In this document: positions 1 through 7,237 of the stretch, one piece after another
How the letters are laid out: each line of letters opens with the position of its first letter
Position numbering within the stretch: the stretch's first letter is position 1
Assembly (NCBI GenBank): GCA_035290085.1
Contig: DATDVK010000075.1
Location: forward strand, 1-24,659
Direction of reading: 5' to 3'
DNA from: GWB1-54-5 sp035290085
GTDB lineage: Bacteria > Patescibacteriota > Gracilibacteria > Peribacterales > Peribacteraceae
DNA: 24,659 bases
Made by a program: the position numbers and the translations under genes
Notes under the pieces: model-generated
Database searches by the model: none
Told to the model about the DNA's origin: nothing
The model's input: the letters and a program-made list of their open reading frames with translations, nothing else

Positions 1-1
1 C

Positions 2-1414
2 AAAGTCGCAAACTGGTGGGGACCCGCAGGCCGGACCGGCCCCTGCGGACCGGACACGGAGATGTTCTACTGGATCGGGAAAGGCAAACCACATGGGAAC
101 CCCAGGGAGAACGAGAAGGACTGGCTGGAGATCTGGAATAACGTCTTCATGCAGTACAACAAGAAGAAGGATGGGACGTTCGAGCCGCTCGAGCAGCAGA
201 ACGTGGATACGGGGATGGGGCTGGAACGCACTGCAGCTGTGATGCAGGCAACGTCGCACATGTGCGACGTGGCAGGGCGTATCAATGTCTATGAAACCGA
301 TTGCATGAAACCGATTCTGGATCACGTCCTCCGTCTCCATGAAAACGTGGAGAAAGAAGTGGGAGGCCGGCTGAGAGAAGAGACAATCCGTCACGCGCGT
401 ATCATCACCGACCACCTCAAGGCAGCGGTTTTCATTATTGGAGACGGCATCAGGCCGAGCAATGTAGACCAGGGATACATCCTGCGCCGCCTCATCCGGC
501 GTGCCATCCGTTCGGCACGTTCCCTCGGTATTGAACACAGCGGTGCGTTCACTCCCGCAATCGCAGAGACCATCGTGCAACAGTACGGGCACTTCTACGG
601 GAACCTGCGGGAGAAGGAGCGGGAGATCCGCAATGCGCTCAGCCACGAGGAAATGCAGTTTAGCAAAACGCTCGCGGAAGGATTGAAGCAGTTCCAGAAG
701 GCTGTGGAGAAAGCAGGAGACACCATCGACGGCGAGACGGCATTCCACCTCTACGACACGTACGGTTTCCCGATAGAGATGACGCAGGAACTCGCGGCAG
801 AAAACCATATGAAAGTGGAGAGAAAAGGATTTGAGGAAGCATTCAGGAAACACCAGGAGCTCTCGCGCAAAGGCGCGGAGCAGAAATTCTCCGGCGGGCT
901 TGCCGACCATTCGGCCGAAACCACCAAGCTGCACACCGCCACCCACCTGCTCAATGCCGCGCTGCGCAAAGTACTGGGAGGGCACGTGTATCAGAAGGGT
1001 TCGAACATCACAACGGAGAGATTGCGGTTCGACTTCTCGCACGATGCGAAGATGACCCCTGAACAACTGAAACAGGTGGAAGACCTGGTGAATAAAGCGA
1101 TCGAGGAAGATCTGCCCATCCGCTACCACATCACCTCGGTGGAAGAAGCGAAGAAGGAGAATGCCATCGGCGTGTTCGATGAGAGGTATGAGAGCGAGGT
1201 GAAGGTCTATGTCATCGGAAATGAGAAGATCACGTTCAGCCGGGAGATCTGCGGCGGCCCGCACGTAGCCCGCACGGGAATGATCGGGAAGTTCACCATC
1301 AAGAAGGAAGAGAGTTCCTCGGCGGGGGTACGGCGCATTAAAGCGGTGGTGGAGGGCGGACCGGAAGAGATTGAATTTGCATCAGAAGAGAAACCAGAAG
1401 CCAGTAGGCAGTAG
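2..1414 (+). CDS. alaS: Alanyl-tRNA synthetase, 3' part (5' end outside window)
   Basis: Charges tRNA-Ala with alanine and edits mischarged tRNA in the cytoplasm. The reading frame is open from base 2, upstream of the first ATG at 62, and begins in the conserved class II core (NWWGPAGRTGPCGPD, compare the family's NFW..G.TGPCGPC.E). I estimate about 160 N-terminal residues lie outside the window. The editing-domain zinc/hydrolytic motifs are visible: HTATH (932-946) and, near the end, CGGPH, where the family usually has CGGTH. The protein stops shortly after AGVRRIKAVVEG. That is where the bacterial enzyme (about 875 residues) continues into a C-terminal C-Ala/DHHA1 domain, so this enzyme would be about 630 residues. 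The last codons (KPEASRQ) lie inside a dispersed repeat, and the stop codon lies in a hairpin stem. The family call is certain; absence of C-Ala is read directly. Confidence 0.96.
   Translation, partial: KVANWWGPAGRTGPCGPDTEMFYWIGKGKPHGNPRENEKDWLEIWNNVFMQYNKKKDGTFEPLEQQNVDTGMGLERTAAVMQATSHMCDVAGRINVYETDCMKPILDHVLRLHENVEKEVGGRLREETIRHARIITDHLKAAVFIIGDGIRPSNVDQGYILRRLIRRAIRSARSLGIEHSGAFTPAIAETIVQQYGHFYGNLREKEREIRNALSHEEMQFSKTLAEGLKQFQKAVEKAGDTIDGETAFHLYDTYGFPIEMTQELAAENHMKVERKGFEEAFRKHQELSRKGAEQKFSGGLADHSAETTKLHTATHLLNAALRKVLGGHVYQKGSNITTERLRFDFSHDAKMTPEQLKQVEDLVNKAIEEDLPIRYHITSVEEAKKENAIGVFDERYESEVKVYVIGNEKITFSREICGGPHVARTGMIGKFTIKKEESSSAGVRRIKAVVEGGPEEIEFASEEKPEASRQ
1393..1411 (+). repeat. 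19-bp dispersed repeat, copy 1
   Basis: ACCAGAAGCCAGTAGGCAG is identical to 23875-23893. In both places it lies at a stop codon (just before the alaS stop here, just after a Cys-rich gene there) and is followed by sequence that can fold back on it. Here it supplies the last residues of AlaRS. Confidence 0.8.
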
Positions 1415-1443
1415 AGACGCCCCGGCGGTGCGTCTCTACTGCC
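1407..1443 (+). terminator. Strong hairpin overlapping the alaS stop codon
   Basis: GGCAGTAGAGACGC (1407-1420) pairs perfectly with GCGTCTCTACTGCC (1430-1443) around a 9-nt loop. The alaS TAG (1412-1414) is in the left arm. There is no long T tract, so it may act as a terminator or an mRNA 3'-end stabiliser, or be a palindromic repeat that inserted at the gene end. Confidence 0.7.
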
Positions 1444-1484
1444 CCTGTTCCTGCCTTCTGACTTCCCGCATGCCCAAAAGAATG

Positions 1485-1490
1485 TAGGAT
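1485..1490 (+). promoter_or_regulatory. Candidate -10 box, leaderless start
   Basis: TAGGAT lies 7 nt before the ATG at 1498, with no purine-rich ribosome binding site. It matches the spacing of -10-like boxes before several other genes in this window. Confidence 0.3.
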
Positions 1491-1497
1491 AAGCACC

Positions 1498-2658
1498 ATG
1501 CCCCCACGGCATCTGCTCTCCATTGGCTTCCTTGTCGCATGCCTCCTGCCGTGGAGCGCCTCTGCCGCTACCATCACGGAATGGGACTTCTCCGACGGCG
1601 TCTTCCACGAGGGCTGGGAAGCGGGAGGCAATCCCTCATTCGAGAGACGCCCGGACGGACTGCTCATCACCACCCTCGCCCAGACACTCTTCGGCCGCTC
1701 GATTCAGCTCACCCACCCTATAGAAGTCATTGCCATCGACTACATGGGATACGATCCCGTCGAAGGATGGGTGTACTGGCACAGGCCCGGCGACCCCCAG
1801 GATGATCTCCTGCGCGCGCCGCTCCTCTTCTCTCCCACGAAAGGGATCGGCACGGTAAGCGTGGACATGACGAAGTTTCATAAATGGAAACGCAATGCTG
1901 ACTTCGTTGGCATAGGACTCCCGGAAGGATCCCAGATCCTCCTCCAGAGGATCAGGCTCATGAGCTGGAGCCCCGGGGAGAAACTGATTGAAGGTCTCAA
2001 GTCCTTCTGGACGTTTGATGTCCGCAGGCCCTCGTCTGTGAATTTTCTCTGGGGACCGCACATCGTCTGGAACCCCCTCGCCCGGGAGGTGATGTTCAGG
2101 GTCTCTGCCCCCGCCGCCGAATCCGTCAACCGGTACTTCTACTTTGTCATGGTCCTAGGGATAGCCTGGGCATTGTTCAAAATCCGGAAGCATCCTGTAT
2201 CAAAGAAAAAAACACTCACCGCGATGCTCATGCTGATGACGGTACTGTGGGTATTCTACGACGTCCGGATGGGGAGCGAATTCTTCGGATACCTGCAGCG
2301 CGACTACCGGAAGTACTGGAGCAGGCCTGTGGGGGAACGCACATTCCGCGAGCGCTCGTACTTTAACGACTTTGCCGCAGCCATCGCTCCGATGGTGCAA
2401 GACCGCGAGGAGTACATTTACGTTGCCACGCACCGCTGGCCCTTCCTCGGCCTCATACGCTACTACACGTACCCCAGCATCCCCACCCAGCCGTTCCAGG
2501 AAGGAACGCACATTGATACATGGGTTGTCTACGACCGTCCCGACATCATCGTGAACAAACAAGGGGAACTTGAGAGCGAAGGAACAGTTCTCTCCTCTCC
2601 CGGAGCGGTTCTCCATGAATTTTCTGAAGGAACATTCATCTTCCGCGAACAGTCATGA
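1498..2658 (+). CDS. Secreted/membrane-anchored protein of unknown function, coupled to a GT-C-like gene
   Basis: This 386-residue protein is not assigned to a named family. Residues 1-24 form a signal peptide (hydrophobic core then ASAA). Residues about 25-150 are rich in beta-prone, Trp/Gly-containing sequence (EWDFSDGVFHEGWE) resembling a carbohydrate-binding jelly-roll; that is inference. Two hydrophobic segments follow at about 212-228 and 240-256, separated by a short Lys-rich loop (RKHPVSKKK) that should be cytoplasmic, and then a C-terminal domain of about 120 residues outside the membrane. Its stop overlaps the next start (ATGA, 2655-2658), so the two are translationally coupled and probably act together at the cell surface, perhaps in glycan assembly. 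It starts about 55 nt after the alaS hairpin. Confidence 0.75.
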   Translation: MPPRHLLSIGFLVACLLPWSASAATITEWDFSDGVFHEGWEAGGNPSFERRPDGLLITTLAQTLFGRSIQLTHPIEVIAIDYMGYDPVEGWVYWHRPGDPQDDLLRAPLLFSPTKGIGTVSVDMTKFHKWKRNADFVGIGLPEGSQILLQRIRLMSWSPGEKLIEGLKSFWTFDVRRPSSVNFLWGPHIVWNPLAREVMFRVSAPAAESVNRYFYFVMVLGIAWALFKIRKHPVSKKKTLTAMLMLMTVLWVFYDVRMGSEFFGYLQRDYRKYWSRPVGERTFRERSYFNDFAAAIAPMVQDREEYIYVATHRWPFLGLIRYYTYPSIPTQPFQEGTHIDTWVVYDRPDIIVNKQGELESEGTVLSSPGAVLHEFSEGTFIFREQS

Positions 2659-4076
2659 AACTCCTGCTGCTCCCCGTCGGCCTGCTCCTCCCCACCGTGT
2701 GCGGGTGGCTCACTCTCACGCTCCTCGAACGGGGCCACCCCGTGCTGCAGCCCCTGGAGCGCTGGACGCTCAGCGTGGTGTTCGGGCTGACCCTGACCAT
2801 GTACCTGTCGTTCATCACCCATATACTGGGGATCATACGCTTCACATTCACAGGGTTACTTGCAGTACAAATCGTGACAGTGCTGGTGCTGGGACTCGTA
2901 TGGATGCGCCTGCGGACTCTGTGGACCCCCTCTCCCCTCCCCACTCTCCCTGCCTCTCCCCGACTCCCGCGTGCAGCAAAAACCGTGCTCATCCTCCTCC
3001 TGGTATGGACAGTGCTCAAACTCCTCGGAGGATTCACCGCACTCACCGGCACCCCCCCGTACGAGGATGACGTCTTCAACAACTGGAACATGCGGGGAAA
3101 GCTCTTCTTCCTCACACAGGAACTCTCCCTGGAATACGAAGCAGGCAATGAAACGCTGAGTACCGGCGGGGTGCACTCGTACCCCGTGACAGTACCCCTC
3201 ACAAAAACCTGGCTTGCGTCGCTGGCAGGAGAATGGGACGAGGGGCTGGTGAACAGTGTGCACTTCGTGTGGTTCCTTGCTTCGCTCTCTCTCGTGTACT
3301 GCACGCTGCGGCGGAAGCTCTCCCGTCCATGGGCACTGATCGGAGCCTATGGGCTCTGCAGTCTCCCGCTGTACTTCCTCCACGGAACGGTGGCATACGC
3401 GGATGTCTTTCTTTCGGTGCACATTCTCGCAGCCGTCTCACTGCTCTACGGAGCGGCACAGAGCACAGACCGGCTGCACAGGCTCTCCTTCCTGCGGCTG
3501 AGCGCTCTTGCCATGGGCCTCCTCGTCTTCACGAAGAACGAAGCGCTCCTGATGTACCTGCCCGTGCTGGTGCTCCTCGTGCTTCTGAGCCTCTGGTTCC
3601 TCCGCCAATCCGGCAAGCTTGAACTCCGCGACATCCGCTCTGCGCTGCTCCACTACGCAGTCCTCATTGGCATTGTGCTCATTCCGTGGATACTCTTTAA
3701 GTGGTCCCATCACCTCAACTTCGGCAATGCCAAACCCGTCTCGAATCTCACAATTGCCTGGCAGCAGGGTGTTGCAAACGCCATCACCATCAATACCTTC
3801 TTTGAAGGAAACTGGATTTTCCTCTTTCCCTTCCTCCTCTGCATGCTCTGTGTGCGCTGGAAAGAGGCATTCCGCTCGGAGGCAATGGTCCTGAGCGCCT
3901 TCCTGCTCCTCGTGCTGCTCGGACAGCTCCCCCTGTACTTCTTCACCGGTCTCTCGACAGAAGCAGTGAATCAGACAGGATACGCAAGAGGTCTCGTGCA
4001 GCTGGCACCGGTCGCTATCACCTTACTTGTTCTCCTCACCCAATCCTGGCTCTCTGCCATGAAAGAGCCGGAATGA
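2655..4076 (+). CDS. Polytopic membrane protein, GT-C-like glycosyltransferase candidate
   Basis: This 473-residue protein has about ten hydrophobic helices distributed over its whole length and almost no soluble domain. Between the early helices is an extracytoplasmic loop with an acidic pair, YEDDVFNNWNMRGK (from about residue 136). This recalls the Asp/Glu-containing first loop followed by an aromatic/basic stretch in lipid-phosphosugar-dependent GT-C transferases (PMT/ArnT/RgtA-like). If correct, it would move a sugar from a polyprenyl-linked donor outside the membrane. It overlaps the upstream secreted protein by 4 nt, which supports a two-component surface-glycan unit. It could instead be another multi-pass protein such as a transporter or O-antigen polymerase-like enzyme. 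Confidence 0.7.
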   Translation: MKLLLLPVGLLLPTVCGWLTLTLLERGHPVLQPLERWTLSVVFGLTLTMYLSFITHILGIIRFTFTGLLAVQIVTVLVLGLVWMRLRTLWTPSPLPTLPASPRLPRAAKTVLILLLVWTVLKLLGGFTALTGTPPYEDDVFNNWNMRGKLFFLTQELSLEYEAGNETLSTGGVHSYPVTVPLTKTWLASLAGEWDEGLVNSVHFVWFLASLSLVYCTLRRKLSRPWALIGAYGLCSLPLYFLHGTVAYADVFLSVHILAAVSLLYGAAQSTDRLHRLSFLRLSALAMGLLVFTKNEALLMYLPVLVLLVLLSLWFLRQSGKLELRDIRSALLHYAVLIGIVLIPWILFKWSHHLNFGNAKPVSNLTIAWQQGVANAITINTFFEGNWIFLFPFLLCMLCVRWKEAFRSEAMVLSAFLLLVLLGQLPLYFFTGLSTEAVNQTGYARGLVQLAPVAITLLVLLTQSWLSAMKEPE

Positions 4077-4127
4077 GCTTAGGGCGCCTGTCCACTTCCA
4101 TTTCTTTGTTTTTGGAGTGCTTCTGCA

Positions 4128-4133
4128 TAGACT
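4128..4133 (+). promoter_or_regulatory. Candidate -10 box before the methyltransferase gene
   Basis: TAGACT lies 10 nt before the ATG at 4144, with no Shine-Dalgarno sequence in between. Weak single-site evidence. Confidence 0.25.
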
Positions 4134-4143
4134 GTGGCTCACT

Positions 4144-5382
4144 ATGCCAAGCTACGCAGCATTCCTGGGGCATCAGCCCCACATCAGCATCGCAGAACTC
4201 GCAGCAGTGGTGCCCGGGTTTACACTGCAGAAACGAGTGGAGAAGAAAGTTGCCATTTTTGAGTCACCTGAACCCCTGAAACCTGAAATTCTCTCCACGC
4301 TCGGCGGGACAGTTGTCCTTGCAGAGCAATTGAGCAGCAACGTGCTTGATATCAGTAACCTCCCCAAAGTGCTCGTTCATGCGCTCGAGAAAACCCGCGG
4401 GAAGAAAGTGACATTCGGACTGCGCACCATCGGGCTGCCTCCAAAAACTGTCCGCAACCTCTATCGCAAATGCAAAGACACATTGCGCCATGAAGGAAGA
4501 GCCAACCGGTATGTGGGCACTGATCGGAAACCGGCGGCGACGGTGCTCCTGCACGATGCCGGCCTGCTGGATGGCAGCCATGGATGCGAACTCACGATCA
4601 TCGCAGGAGAGGAACTCTTCTGGGTCGGACGCACCATTGCAGCACAGGATGTGGACTCCTACACCAAGCGGGATATGGAGAAACCCGTGCGCGACACGAC
4701 TGTGGGTCTTCTGCCACCTAAACTCGCACAGATCATGCTCAACTTCGGCTTATGGCTCGCCAGGGAGAATGGGTGCAAGGGCGCACTGAAGAAGAATCCG
4801 GAACTCCTCGTGCTCGATCCCTTCTGCGGCACCGGAGTGATCCCCATGGAAGCTCTCCTGCGCGGATGGCCCGTACAGGCATCTGATAAGATCATGAAGG
4901 GGGTGAACGGCTGCAGCAAGAATCTCGACTGGCTCCGCAAAGAGGAGAAGATAGCCAAGAAGGACGTGCCAAGCGCCGTCTGGAAACAGGATGCTCTGAA
5001 ACCCTTCGAACTCAAAAACCCGCCCGACGCCATTGTGACGGAAACGAGCCTGGGTACGCCCCTGAAAGAGCGACCCACTCAGAAGGATGCCATGAAGGAG
5101 AAAACGGAGAATGAAGCGCTGCAGGAAGGATTCCTGCGCAACGCCGCAGCGACTCTCCCCGGCATTCCCATTGTCTGCATCTGGCCCGTGTGGCGCACGA
5201 AGGCAAAGCCCATCCTCCTGGAAAAAATCTGGAAAGTCCTCGGGGAACTCCCGTACGAGGTTGTTCTGCCCACCGAACCGGAAGATCCGGCGAGGCCGAC
5301 GCTCTTCTACCGCAGAGAAGACCAGTTTGTTGGCCGCGAGATCGTCCTCCTCAAACCGAAAAAGGCAGAGGAGAAGAAATGA
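4144..5382 (+). CDS. Trm11/TrmG10-like SAM-dependent RNA methyltransferase (UPF0020 fold)
   Basis: Predicted to methylate a guanine N2 in tRNA or another structured RNA using S-adenosylmethionine. I chose ATG 4144 (412 aa; MPSYAAFLGHQPHISIAEL) over the in-frame ATG at 4117, because members of this family usually begin with a short 'YLAxLGxxPxLSxAEL'-like strand. The N-terminal half (about 1-190) is a THUMP-like RNA-binding region. The catalytic half carries SAM motif I, LDPFCGTGVIPMEALLRGW, then ASDKIMKGVNGCSKNLDWL. The usual catalytic motif IV (DPPYG) aligns with TETSLG, so the Asp/Asn and both prolines are missing. It is a single gene between the membrane pair and the tRNA region. Family confidence is good; the substrate is unknown. 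Confidence 0.8.
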   Translation: MPSYAAFLGHQPHISIAELAAVVPGFTLQKRVEKKVAIFESPEPLKPEILSTLGGTVVLAEQLSSNVLDISNLPKVLVHALEKTRGKKVTFGLRTIGLPPKTVRNLYRKCKDTLRHEGRANRYVGTDRKPAATVLLHDAGLLDGSHGCELTIIAGEELFWVGRTIAAQDVDSYTKRDMEKPVRDTTVGLLPPKLAQIMLNFGLWLARENGCKGALKKNPELLVLDPFCGTGVIPMEALLRGWPVQASDKIMKGVNGCSKNLDWLRKEEKIAKKDVPSAVWKQDALKPFELKNPPDAIVTETSLGTPLKERPTQKDAMKEKTENEALQEGFLRNAAATLPGIPIVCIWPVWRTKAKPILLEKIWKVLGELPYEVVLPTEPEDPARPTLFYRREDQFVGREIVLLKPKKAEEKK

Positions 5383-5390
5383 GAGAATCG

Positions 5391-5419
5391 TTTTCAAACA
5401 AGCGTCGTTTGCCTATAAT
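5391..5419 (+). promoter_or_regulatory. Sigma70-like promoter upstream of tRNA-Asn
   Basis: A perfect TATAAT (5414-5419) stands 17 nt downstream of TTTTCA (5391-5396, 4 of 6 to the -35 consensus). It lies just after the methyltransferase stop and is the best promoter match upstream of the tRNA at 5624. A transcript from it would first cross the hairpins and tRNA fragment at 5444-5566. Confidence 0.5.
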
Positions 5420-5521
5420 GCCGCCGCGTTGATCTGTTCCTCGGCCCCGCACTATTCGCATGCGCTCAGGTGCGGGACGAGTAACTCAGCTGCTATCCTA
5501 TTCTCGTTCGGTCTTTCTTCA

Positions 5522-5547
5522 CTCACACGTTCCTCGGTAGCTCAATG
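5522..5547 (+). repeat. 26-bp direct repeat carrying a 5' tRNA-Asn fragment
   Basis: Positions 5522-5547 are identical to 5615-5640, which contain the leader and first 17 nt of tRNA-Asn (TCCTCGGTAGCTCAATG). Here the tRNA sequence breaks off and is followed by a small palindrome (GCCCTG CTTG CAGGGC, 5551-5566). It is therefore a truncated tRNA 5' half. Confidence 0.85.
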
Positions 5548-5623
5548 CCCAGCCCTGCTTGCAGGGCGTGATAGAAGAGCCTGCTCGGTTGGCTCCGCAT
5601 GATCTTTCTCCATCCTCACACGT

Positions 5624-5698
5624 TCCTCGGTAGCTCAATGGTAGAGCATTCGGCTGTTAACCGAATGGTTGCTGGTTCGAATCCAGCCCGAGGAGCCA
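5624..5698 (+). tRNA. tRNA-Asn(GTT) with encoded CCA
   Basis: The acceptor stem TCCTCGG (5624-5630) pairs with CCGAGGA (5688-5694). Next are discriminator G 5695 and genomically encoded CCA (5696-5698). The D arm contains AGCTCAATGGTAGAGC. The anticodon arm is ATTCGGCTGTTAACCGAAT with loop CTGTTAA, giving anticodon GTT. The T arm is CTGG TTCGAAT CCAG. The gene is intact. Its 3' end is copied twice downstream (6432-6465 and 6551-6573). Confidence 0.97.
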
Positions 5699-5743
5699 AA
5701 TTTGATTTGAAACCTAGCGCAAATACATGAATGATGTTCGGTG

Positions 5744-5749
5744 TACACT
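5744..5749 (+). promoter_or_regulatory. Candidate -10 box, leaderless start
   Basis: TACACT lies 7 nt before the ATG at 5757. An AAGG also lies directly against the ATG but is too close to serve as a normal ribosome binding site. Confidence 0.35.
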
Positions 5750-5756
5750 ATAAAGG

Positions 5757-6245
5757 ATGACTGATTATCAAACGCTATTGCGGGCGTTTCATGAAAAGGA
5801 ACTCCGGTATCTCATCGTCGGTGGAGTGGCGGTAAACTTGCACGGTTACCCCCGCTTCACCAATGACATCGATATCCTGCTAGCGCTCGATCATGAAAAT
5901 GTACAAAAAATGTCGGAAATCATGGAGAAAATGGGATATCAGAGGCGACTCCCTATAGATATTCAGGAGTTGGGGGACGAGAAAAAAGTGCGCACACTTC
6001 TCACAGAGAAGGGACTCAGCGCATATTCCTTTATTCACGCACAAGAGCCTCAATTCAATGTGGATGTCCTTGTGGCGGAATCAGTGGATTTCAAGCATTT
6101 TAGAGCTCACGTGATGCATGCGGAAATATGGGGTCTCGATGTGCCAGTTGTTTCCATCGACGATTTGATAGGTATGAAGCGCAAATCCAAGAGGGAAAAA
6201 GATGTACAAGATGTGGTAGCTCTCCTAGAATTGAAAGGCCTATGA
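5757..6245 (+). CDS. Nucleotidyltransferase-fold protein (MNT/AbiEii-like)
   Basis: This 162-residue protein has the minimal nucleotidyltransferase signature: YLIVGGVAVNLHGYPRFTNDIDILL, with the helix-forming GG at residues about 22-23 and the metal-binding DxD (NDIDIL) at about 38-40. A third acidic position is plausible in FNVDVLVAE. Such stand-alone NTases are often partners of small HEPN or other antitoxin/toxin proteins and move horizontally; they can transfer AMP or other nucleotides to a protein or tRNA. Its stop overlaps the start of a 57-residue ORF (ATGA). The pair sits between tRNA-Asn and a tRNA 3'-end copy, suggesting it arrived as a unit. The specific substrate is unknown. Confidence 0.85.
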   Translation: MTDYQTLLRAFHEKELRYLIVGGVAVNLHGYPRFTNDIDILLALDHENVQKMSEIMEKMGYQRRLPIDIQELGDEKKVRTLLTEKGLSAYSFIHAQEPQFNVDVLVAESVDFKHFRAHVMHAEIWGLDVPVVSIDDLIGMKRKSKREKDVQDVVALLELKGL

Positions 6246-6415
6246 AGCAGAAGCAGAAACGATCCTCTGGTTTTGACCGCGACCAGCTTCGCAAAATGAA
6301 ATATGCATCGGTGGAGAGCAAATTCCATGCTCTGGAGGGCATGGTAGAGTTTGCAAAAGAAGCTCAACGTGCATTGATAAAGCGCGGGGCAAAGCATCGC
6401 CCATGGGCTGGGTAG
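6242..6415 (+). CDS. Small basic protein, partner of the nucleotidyltransferase
   Basis: A 57-residue ORF begins at the ATG that overlaps the NTase stop (ATGA, 6242-6245). It is Lys/Arg-rich at the N-terminus (MKQKQKRSSGFDRDQLRKM), followed by an amphipathic helix (YASVESKFHALEGMVEF, then AKEAQRALIKRG). I do not recognise the family. The 4-nt overlap argues that it is translated and works with the NTase, possibly as the other half of a toxin-antitoxin-like pair. Its final codons (WAG stop) run into the decayed tRNA sequence that begins at about 6411, so the C-terminus may have been set by the integration junction. Confidence 0.6.
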   Translation: MKQKQKRSSGFDRDQLRKMKYASVESKFHALEGMVEFAKEAQRALIKRGAKHRPWAG

Positions 6416-6465
6416 AACTATCGATTGAGAGGGTTACTGGTTCGAGTCCAGCCCGAGGAGCCAAA
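6411..6465 (+). pseudogene. Decayed tRNA-Asn 3' part (att-like copy)
   Basis: Positions 6432-6465 match the tRNA-Asn 3' end (5667-5700) at 32 of 34 positions, including the T arm, acceptor strand and CCA. Upstream, GGTAGAAC..TCG (6411 on) still resembles the D and anticodon arms, but the anticodon stem no longer pairs and there is no 5' acceptor strand. It cannot fold as a tRNA. Confidence 0.8.
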
Positions 6466-6530
6466 ATTCTTACACAACATCTACGATCCCAGAATGCAAA
6501 TGTCCGCGAGCGGGATGGACGAGAAGTTTA

Positions 6531-6549
6531 TGGTGAGCCTGTCGAACCA
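6531..6549 (+). repeat. GAGCYTGTCGA-core palindromic repeat
   Basis: TGGT GAGCCTGTCGA ACCA: a core flanked by complementary 4-nt arms. The same core with different arms occurs at 12830-12849 and 15248-15270. Confidence 0.65.
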
Positions 6550-6550
6550 A

Positions 6551-6573
6551 GTCCAGCCCGAAGAGCCAAATTT
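6551..6573 (+). repeat. Third copy of the tRNA-Asn 3' end
   Basis: GTCCAGCCCGAAGAGCC, then AAATTT, matches the intact tRNA and its flank (5682-5704) with only two differences. It is separated from the 6432-6465 copy by about 85 bp holding a dispersed palindrome. Confidence 0.75.
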
Positions 6574-6583
6574 CCTGAGACGA

Positions 6584-7237
6584 TCAGCCGTACATCGCTG
6601 AGCGATCCCCGGCAACCATCGCAGCGGCCAGCCCATCAGGCGGGAATTTGAGATGACGGAAAATTTCCCGCTCGAGGCCTTTCTCCTCCCGCAGCTTCTG
6701 TTCCCACCACCCCTCGCCCTTGTCGACCCACTTGTGTCTGTAGGCAACCCGAAGATAATCGAGGCGGGAATCGAACGAAATGATCTGATCGAATTGCACG
6801 CGCCAGTCGGCATAATGCAGGATCTTCAGTTCCAGGCACCCGGTCATGTAAACCGGATTTCCGGCCGATCCGATTTTCGAGACAAAGCCGGCGAACTCCG
6901 GGAATTCATCACGGAGCATCTCGGCGGCGACCAGGGTCTCATGCACGCCAACGAACCTCTTGCGGAATTCCTGCCAAACTTCGATCTCGCGCCCGCTCGG
7001 GATGTAGTCCCACTCGGGATGTGCTTCGAGCTTTTCGAGCGAGGCCACCTTGAACGCGTCATGGATGAGACATCCAACTTTTACAAGATTTTCATCAGTT
7101 TTTATATCCGCCTCTTTGAGCTTCCCGGCAAGGAAAACCCCAACCTCTGCAACCTTTTTACAATGGCGCCGTATATTCTTTGGCACTGCATACTGCTCGT
7201 AGAGAGCATGACAGTATTCTTCTGTCGGGATGAGCAT
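6584..7237 (-). CDS. HD-domain metal-dependent phosphohydrolase-like protein
   Basis: The chosen start (ATG, bases 7237-7235, 217 aa) gives MLIPTEEYCHALYEQYAVP, the family-typical opening just before the first metal ligand. An in-frame ATG at 7276 and a TTG at 7303 would extend it by up to 22 residues. HD-fold ligands are visible: H25 (RRHCKK), the H59-D60 pair (GCLIHDAFK), H99 (GVHETLVAAEML) and D144 (HYADWRV). HD proteins of this type hydrolyse phosphoester bonds in nucleotides or RNA, and the substrate cannot be told from sequence. It lies on the minus strand, downstream of the SLH gene in the same orientation after a 333-nt gap, so it is probably transcribed separately. Confidence 0.8.
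   Translation of the reverse strand: MLIPTEEYCHALYEQYAVPKNIRRHCKKVAEVGVFLAGKLKEADIKTDENLVKVGCLIHDAFKVASLEKLEAHPEWDYIPSGREIEVWQEFRKRFVGVHETLVAAEMLRDEFPEFAGFVSKIGSAGNPVYMTGCLELKILHYADWRVQFDQIISFDSRLDYLRVAYRHKWVDKGEGWWEQKLREEKGLEREIFRHLKFPPDGLAAAMVAGDRSAMYG

Noticed and set aside
62..1414. alaS starting at ATG 62
   Set aside because: Conserved AlaRS core residues are encoded upstream in frame to base 2, so the true start is outside the window.
5699..6584. An integrase or transposase explaining the tRNA-flanked island
   Set aside because: No tyrosine/serine recombinase or IS motif is found in any frame; only the NTase pair is coding.
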